This document shows, piece by piece, positions 3,987 through 6,764 of a stretch of 6,764 nt of DNA. Position 1 is the stretch's first letter; every line of letters starts with the position of its first letter. Source of the DNA: Microcaldota archaeon (lineage in GTDB: Archaea > Micrarchaeota > Micrarchaeia > Anstonellales > Bilamarchaeaceae). The position numbers were made by a program, and so were the translations under genes. Location of the stretch: assembly GCA_030666035.1 (NCBI GenBank), contig DAOUYQ010000043.1:1-6764 (forward strand), given 5' to 3'. The notes beneath the pieces are model-generated. The model saw only the letters and a program-made list of their open reading frames with translations, was not told the DNA's origin and searched no databases.

Positions 3987-4752
3987 ATTTTTTTTTCCTT
4001 TTTTTGCTCCGCATGAGTTTTCCTATCTCGTCTTTCAGTTTGGGCTTTGATTCTGTTTCTGCAGGCGGCTTATCTTTAAGTTCCGTAACCCTTTTTAACT
4101 CTATCAATTGGGCCAGGATTTGCTTTAGGTAGAATAATTCCGTATCTTCCTCATGCTTTACTTTCTCAAGCTTTTTCTCATCCTCGTGCCTGGTTCGTTC
4201 CACAAGTCCCATGGTATGCGTAATGAACCCATGGTAATCCCCTATTCCATCAATTATTCCTTCGGATTCCCAGGGGTTAGTTCCTGCAGTTTCTATTTTT
4301 ATGGTTGCAATCCCGAGTGTTCTTTGCAGCACGTTCCTGTTTATATTTATGTTCTGTATCCGGTCATAGGGAATTACAGTCCTCTCTTTGTTGAGTACAC
4401 CCTTCCTTATCACCAGCCTCTTTTTCCTGAATTGGTATGTATAGTTGTGATAATTTAGCTCTGTCCACACAAGATATGGAAGGAGCAGGAGCACAATAAG
4501 CACGAAGAAAAATATTGGGAACATTCCCTTGTCAATTCCCATGATGCTATTCATTGTGAAGCCTGCAACCAGCATGAGTATTATCCATACAATAAGCCCG
4601 GCAAGTATTACGCCTACAGACCAGTAGATGCGCACCCCTGGATCAAGGTGGTATATGGGCTCTCCTTCCAGAAGTTCATCGAGGCTTCCAACATTTCCTC
4701 TCTCGGAAAGAGTCACCCGTTTCTCTTCTGTGGTGGTTATGTTTTCTTCCAT
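3985..4752 (-). CDS. bPH2 (YdbS/DUF304-like) domain membrane protein
   Basis: A predicted membrane protein of 255 residues with a bacterial-type PH domain (PF03703-like). An acidic N-terminal segment of about 40 residues is followed by two transmembrane helices (about 42-66 and 77-97). The PH-like domain (about 103-185) includes YTYQFRKKRLVIRKGVL and TVIPYDRIQNININRNVLQR, the strand and turn pattern typical of YdbS/YdbT-like proteins. Residues 186-225 are charged and likely form a coiled coil, and the tail ends in a polybasic RSKKRKKK. bPH2 proteins are membrane-associated and of poorly known function, so no specific role is assigned. Two ATG codons stand in tandem: the first (4755) begins with the tRNA-Trp discriminator base and would be destroyed by tRNA processing; the second (4752) is chosen. 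There is no Shine-Dalgarno site. rpoK follows directly and its ribosome binding site overlaps this gene's stop. Confidence 0.85.
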   Translation of the reverse strand: MEENITTTEEKRVTLSERGNVGSLDELLEGEPIYHLDPGVRIYWSVGVILAGLIVWIILMLVAGFTMNSIMGIDKGMFPIFFFVLIVLLLLPYLVWTELNYHNYTYQFRKKRLVIRKGVLNKERTVIPYDRIQNININRNVLQRTLGIATIKIETAGTNPWESEGIIDGIGDYHGFITHTMGLVERTRHEDEKKLEKVKHEEDTELFYLKQILAQLIELKRVTELKDKPPAETESKPKLKDEIGKLMRSKKRKKK

Positions 4753-4754
4753 CA

Positions 4755-4852
4755 TGGGATCATAGGGATTTGAACCCCAACATGCAGGTTTCTTCTAAAA
4801 TAGGCATAAGCCCTCTGGAGCCTGCCGCGCTACCAAATTACGCCATGACCCC
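4755..4852 (-). tRNA. tRNA-Trp(CCA) with intron
   Basis: The 98-nt gene gives a mature tRNA of 73 nt. The acceptor stem is GGGGTCA with TGATCCC (one G-U pair) and the discriminator is A. The D stem is GCGT/GCGC, the anticodon stem is GCAGG/CCTGC, and the anticodon CCA is at 4816-4818 in loop CTCCAGA, which is interrupted after position 37. The T arm is TGGGG-TTCAAAT-CCCTA. CCA is not encoded. tRNA-Trp is one of the archaeal tRNAs most often carrying an intron at this site. A TATA-like box is centred about 33 bases upstream, and the bPH2 gene starts two bases after the 3' end. Confidence 0.95.
4790..4814 (-). other. tRNA-Trp intron (25 nt, position 37/38)
   Basis: Removing 25 bases between G37 and A38 restores a seven-base anticodon loop and a perfect 5-bp stem. 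The intron contains a small GGC-TTAT-GCC hairpin. A canonical bulge-helix-bulge is not obvious: the expected 4-bp central helix (CTCC with GAAG) has a C-A mismatch. The boundaries could shift by one base because A38 and the first intron base are identical. Confidence 0.85.
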
Positions 4853-4879
4853 GGCAGAGGTTAATTAGTTGTGAGAAGA

Positions 4880-4890
4880 GTTTAAAAATC
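4880..4890 (-). promoter_or_regulatory. TATA-like box for tRNA-Trp (and probably bPH2-rpoK)
   Basis: The minus strand reads GATTTTTAAAC six bases after the stop of the DHH gene. Its centre is about 33 bases from the tRNA 5' end, implying a leader of about seven bases. It may drive the whole tRNA-Trp, bPH2, rpoK unit. Confidence 0.5.
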
Positions 4891-4895
4891 CCCGC

Positions 4896-6251
4896 TCACG
4901 CCGCCTTAACCTTCTCGATTATTTTCTCAACTACACTATCCACAAAGCCTTCCCTAATCCTAAGTGAGGCAGCACGCGCATGCCCCCCTCCGCCTTCAAT
5001 AAAGTCAGGCATCTCTTTTTTTAGGGCAGAAATAATCTCATTAGCCATGACTCCTTTTTCTATTGCCCCACTATTAATTCTAAAAGAGAGCCCGTTCTTC
5101 CAGACTCCCAGCACAACAGCCGGCCCCTCTACCAGCTCAAAGCCGCGAGTTGTAATTTTTCCTTTTCCAGGGAATTCCCTGCTTTTTATCCTTTCAGTAT
5201 CTATAGTGTATACTGAAACAGGCCCATCATAGCGTTTTTTCATATGCGCTTTTACTTCATCGGTAATCCGGTCCAGGGACTCCTGGGCCTGCACTAAAAC
5301 TGAAGCATAAAGCTCTTTATTTTCAATTGCATTTTTGTAGAAATCCAGTTTGTTCCCGAAACCGGAGTAAGTTGCCATGTAATCCAGCACAATTGCCATT
5401 TCCTTATCCTTTTTGCTAACCGGGAGGATTGTGCTTTTGTCCCCTGCGCATGCAATCCCTGCAAGCTTTTCAACTCCATCTTCTCCACATGCCCGTGCAA
5501 TCTCCATGGATAAGTATCCAGCAACATAGCTTGATGCCCTTTCTTCTCTGCTGACACTCCAGGGGTTTACGAGCAGGCTGCAGTTTTCCTGGGCATTTCC
5601 CTCGTTTGGGTGGTGGTCGATAATCAGTACTTCTGCGCCGCTTGCCTTGAGCAATTTAAGGCCTTCCACACTATCTTTTCCACATGCAAAATCCAGCAAA
5701 ATTACAAGCGGGTTTTTTTCAGACTGCAGGTTTCCAATATCCCGCATTGAGTCATATACAGTATAATTGGCGGAGTTCTGCTGGTGGGTGTGGGCGCGTA
5801 TTACTTTAGTGAGCGCAAGCGCCCCTGTAATTCCGTCTGCATCATTGTGGAAGCGCAGCCGGGCATGGCGCCCCATCGCTTTAGCAGTGAGGAGCTTCTT
5901 TGCACAAAGCATAATCTCCGGGCGCAATTTATCCATTATTTCCCCCGAAGCAAGAAATGGCAATTCCTTTACTTTTATGTTTTCTTCTGTTTTTGCAAGG
6001 ATTCCTGCATAAATTCCTTCTGCAGGCTCAATTTTTGGCTTTATAATTTGCAGGAATCCATATTGGCGCTCTACTGTTCCGCTGATGCGCAATTCCTCTC
6101 CGATTTGCATAAATTTTCCGCTTTCAAACTCCAATTCTCCTTCTCCATCTGTAACTAAGTATGAGAATTGCCCGCGGTGCTTTTTCCGCTTTGTAATTAT
6201 GCACCCTGCATTTTCGAGTGCAGTGTTCTCCCCAATATTCCTGAAATTCAT
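4896..6251 (-). CDS. RecJ-like DHH/DHHA1 phosphoesterase with N-terminal OB-fold
   Basis: A predicted manganese-dependent phosphodiesterase or nuclease of 451 residues. Residues 1-75 look like an OB-fold nucleic-acid-binding domain (GELEFESGKFMQIGEELRIS followed by GTVERQYGFLQII). The DHH domain has its motifs in order: RFHNDADGITGA (H135, D137, D139), VILLDFACG (D187), VLIIDHHPNE (D212-H213-H214) and AGDK (D271). The C-terminal DHHA1 domain ends with GGGGHARAASLRI (420-432), the substrate-gripping Gly-rich loop. All catalytic metal ligands are present. Archaeal relatives include RecJ-like exonucleases and GAN, which act in DNA replication, repair or RNA decay; whether this one prefers DNA, RNA or a nucleotide cannot be read from the sequence. 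The ATG at 6251 has AGGCGAT (6257-6263) five bases upstream, one mismatch from consensus. The HicB-like gene ends 27 bases before it, so the two are probably co-transcribed. Confidence 0.9.
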   Translation of the reverse strand: MNFRNIGENTALENAGCIITKRKKHRGQFSYLVTDGEGELEFESGKFMQIGEELRISGTVERQYGFLQIIKPKIEPAEGIYAGILAKTEENIKVKELPFLASGEIMDKLRPEIMLCAKKLLTAKAMGRHARLRFHNDADGITGALALTKVIRAHTHQQNSANYTVYDSMRDIGNLQSEKNPLVILLDFACGKDSVEGLKLLKASGAEVLIIDHHPNEGNAQENCSLLVNPWSVSREERASSYVAGYLSMEIARACGEDGVEKLAGIACAGDKSTILPVSKKDKEMAIVLDYMATYSGFGNKLDFYKNAIENKELYASVLVQAQESLDRITDEVKAHMKKRYDGPVSVYTIDTERIKSREFPGKGKITTRGFELVEGPAVVLGVWKNGLSFRINSGAIEKGVMANEIISALKKEMPDFIEGGGGHARAASLRIREGFVDSVVEKIIEKVKAA

Positions 6252-6256
6252 ATTGC

Positions 6257-6263
6257 ATCGCCT
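6257..6263 (-). promoter_or_regulatory. Shine-Dalgarno site of the DHH gene
   Basis: AGGCGAT, one mismatch from AGGTGAT, lies five bases before the ATG at 6251. Confidence 0.5.
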
Positions 6264-6278
6264 GAATAGATATGCTAA

Positions 6279-6443
6279 TTATCCGTGGGTGAGTTCCCCT
6301 TCCAGATGCAAATCCATGGCCTTCTTTATGTTTTTTTCAGCCTCTTTTTTTGTTTTCCCCTGGGAAATGCATCCTGGGATTGTTGGGACCCAAGCTATCC
6401 AGAAATCATCATCATGCTTTTCCAGCTTTATCTCAATTGCCAT
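6279..6443 (-). CDS. HicB-like (UPF0150-type) small protein
   Basis: This 54-residue protein, MAIEIKLEKHDDDFWIAWVP at its start, has the family signature: aromatic-Ile-Ala-x-x-Pro, then IPGCISQGKTKKEAEKNIKKA. That is the small alpha-beta domain of HicB antitoxins and of stand-alone UPF0150 proteins. In HicAB systems HicB neutralises the HicA mRNA interferase. Here there is no C-terminal DNA-binding domain, and no HicA-like gene is visible on either side: the neighbours are a DHH nuclease and archease. It is therefore an orphan, and a role other than antitoxin is quite possible. The start at 6443 is supported by a weak GGTAAT (6449-6454) five bases upstream. It diverges from the archease gene across about 65 bases. 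Confidence 0.85.
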   Translation of the reverse strand: MAIEIKLEKHDDDFWIAWVPTIPGCISQGKTKKEAEKNIKKAMDLHLEGELTHG

Positions 6444-6508
6444 AATTTATTACCAAGCTGGATTTTCAAGTCCCAAGCATAAAAAGCTTTACTTTCTATT
6501 CTCTTTCC
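6444..6508. promoter_or_regulatory. Divergent promoter region, hicB-like gene and archease
   Basis: The 65-base gap holds one AT-rich near-palindrome, CATAAAAAGCTTTAC (6478-6492). On the plus strand CATAAAAAG is centred 26-27 bases before the archease ATG, ideal for a leaderless message. On the minus strand the same bases read CTTTTTATG, about 39 bases before the HicB-like ATG, leaving a short leader with GGTAAT. One box could serve both directions. Confidence 0.5.
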
Positions 6509-6764
6509 ATGTATCGCTATCTTGAGCACACTGCGGATGAACTATTGGAAGTGCAGGCGGCGAGCTTGGGCGAAGCACTCTCTGATGCAGTTCTTGGCTC
6601 CTTTGAGCTGATTGGGAAAGGGGCGCATGAGAACACTAATTTTGAAATAGAGGTGTATTCCCCCACCCTGGAGGATTTGGTTGTGGACCTCTTGCAGCAG
6701 GTAGTTGTGCAGTGCGAAATACGGGAAGTAACTCCTATTTCAGTAGAAATGCTGGAAGTACATG
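6509..6764 (+). CDS. Archease, N-terminal part (cut by window edge)
   Basis: Archease activates the RNA ligase RtcB, which joins tRNA exons after intron removal; it helps RtcB guanylylation and turnover. The first 85 codons are present of a family length of about 140. The opening MYRYLEHTADELLEVQA is the family hallmark, with HTAD containing the conserved metal-binding aspartate (D10). It continues with SLGEALSDAVLGSFELI and, after a strand FEIEVYSPTLEDLVVDLLQQ, the region equivalent to the family E.LL.dwL.E segment. The C-terminal metal-binding aspartate lies outside the window. The ATG at 6509 follows a TATA-like box by 26-27 bases without a Shine-Dalgarno site, so translation is probably leaderless. 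It is the only plus-strand gene here. The tRNA-Trp intron less than 2 kb away is a natural client of the archease-RtcB pathway. Confidence 0.9.
   Translation, partial: MYRYLEHTADELLEVQAASLGEALSDAVLGSFELIGKGAHENTNFEIEVYSPTLEDLVVDLLQQVVVQCEIREVTPISVEMLEVH

Noticed and set aside
6279..6443. A full HicAB toxin-antitoxin system
   Set aside because: No HicA-like reading frame was seen on either side on either strand; only the HicB-like half is present.
6085..6525. Long plus-strand frame across the HicB-like gene and the start of the DHH gene
   Set aside because: It is antisense to two clear genes; its Phe/Ser-rich content is that of a shadow frame.

Overview
The window comes from an archaeon. The evidence is a small RNA polymerase subunit (rpoK/Rpo6), an archease gene, a tRNA-Trp interrupted at the canonical 37/38 position, three tRNAs without encoded CCA, TATA-like boxes placed for leaderless messages, and Shine-Dalgarno sites of the AGGTGAT type in front of other genes. 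Small genes, tight packing, Cys-rich secreted proteins and stand-alone zinc-finger or ankyrin genes would fit a DPANN-type or little-studied euryarchaeal lineage. That placement is inference; no marker here settles the phylum.

Everything except the last gene is on the minus strand, so transcription mostly runs from right to left. Starting at the right edge, an archease gene (plus strand, cut by the window end) diverges from a 54-residue HicB-like gene. Next comes an OB-fold/DHH/DHHA1 RecJ-like phosphoesterase. tRNA-Trp(CCA) follows, with a 25-nt intron, its own TATA box, and a bPH2-domain membrane protein starting 2 nt after its 3' end. rpoK (55 aa, TTG start) follows that gene, with its ribosome binding site lying over the upstream stop codon.

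Between rpoK and tRNA-Ala(CGC) lies an AT-rich HTH plus LAGLIDADG homing endonuclease gene. It reads 10 nt into the tRNA, where tRNA bases U8-A9-G10 serve as its stop codon. A degenerate copy of the tRNA 5' end lies on the far side of the gene, which suggests insertion at the 5' end of a tRNA gene. Two nucleotides after the tRNA-Ala 3' end a small secreted protein begins. Further left are tRNA-Ser(GCT), an AN1-type zinc-finger protein, an ankyrin-repeat protein, a Cys-rich putative lipoprotein, and the start of an ACT-domain gene cut by the left edge.

RNA biology links several parts: three tRNAs, one needing splicing; archease, the activator of the RtcB ligase that joins tRNA exons; a polymerase subunit downstream of a tRNA; and two tRNA-mRNA junctions where tRNA 3' processing alone could create a leaderless mRNA. 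The most unusual features are the endonuclease insertion that uses the tRNA as its end, and the two identical-geometry tRNA|2 nt|ATG junctions. No stretch over 300 bases is without a gene.
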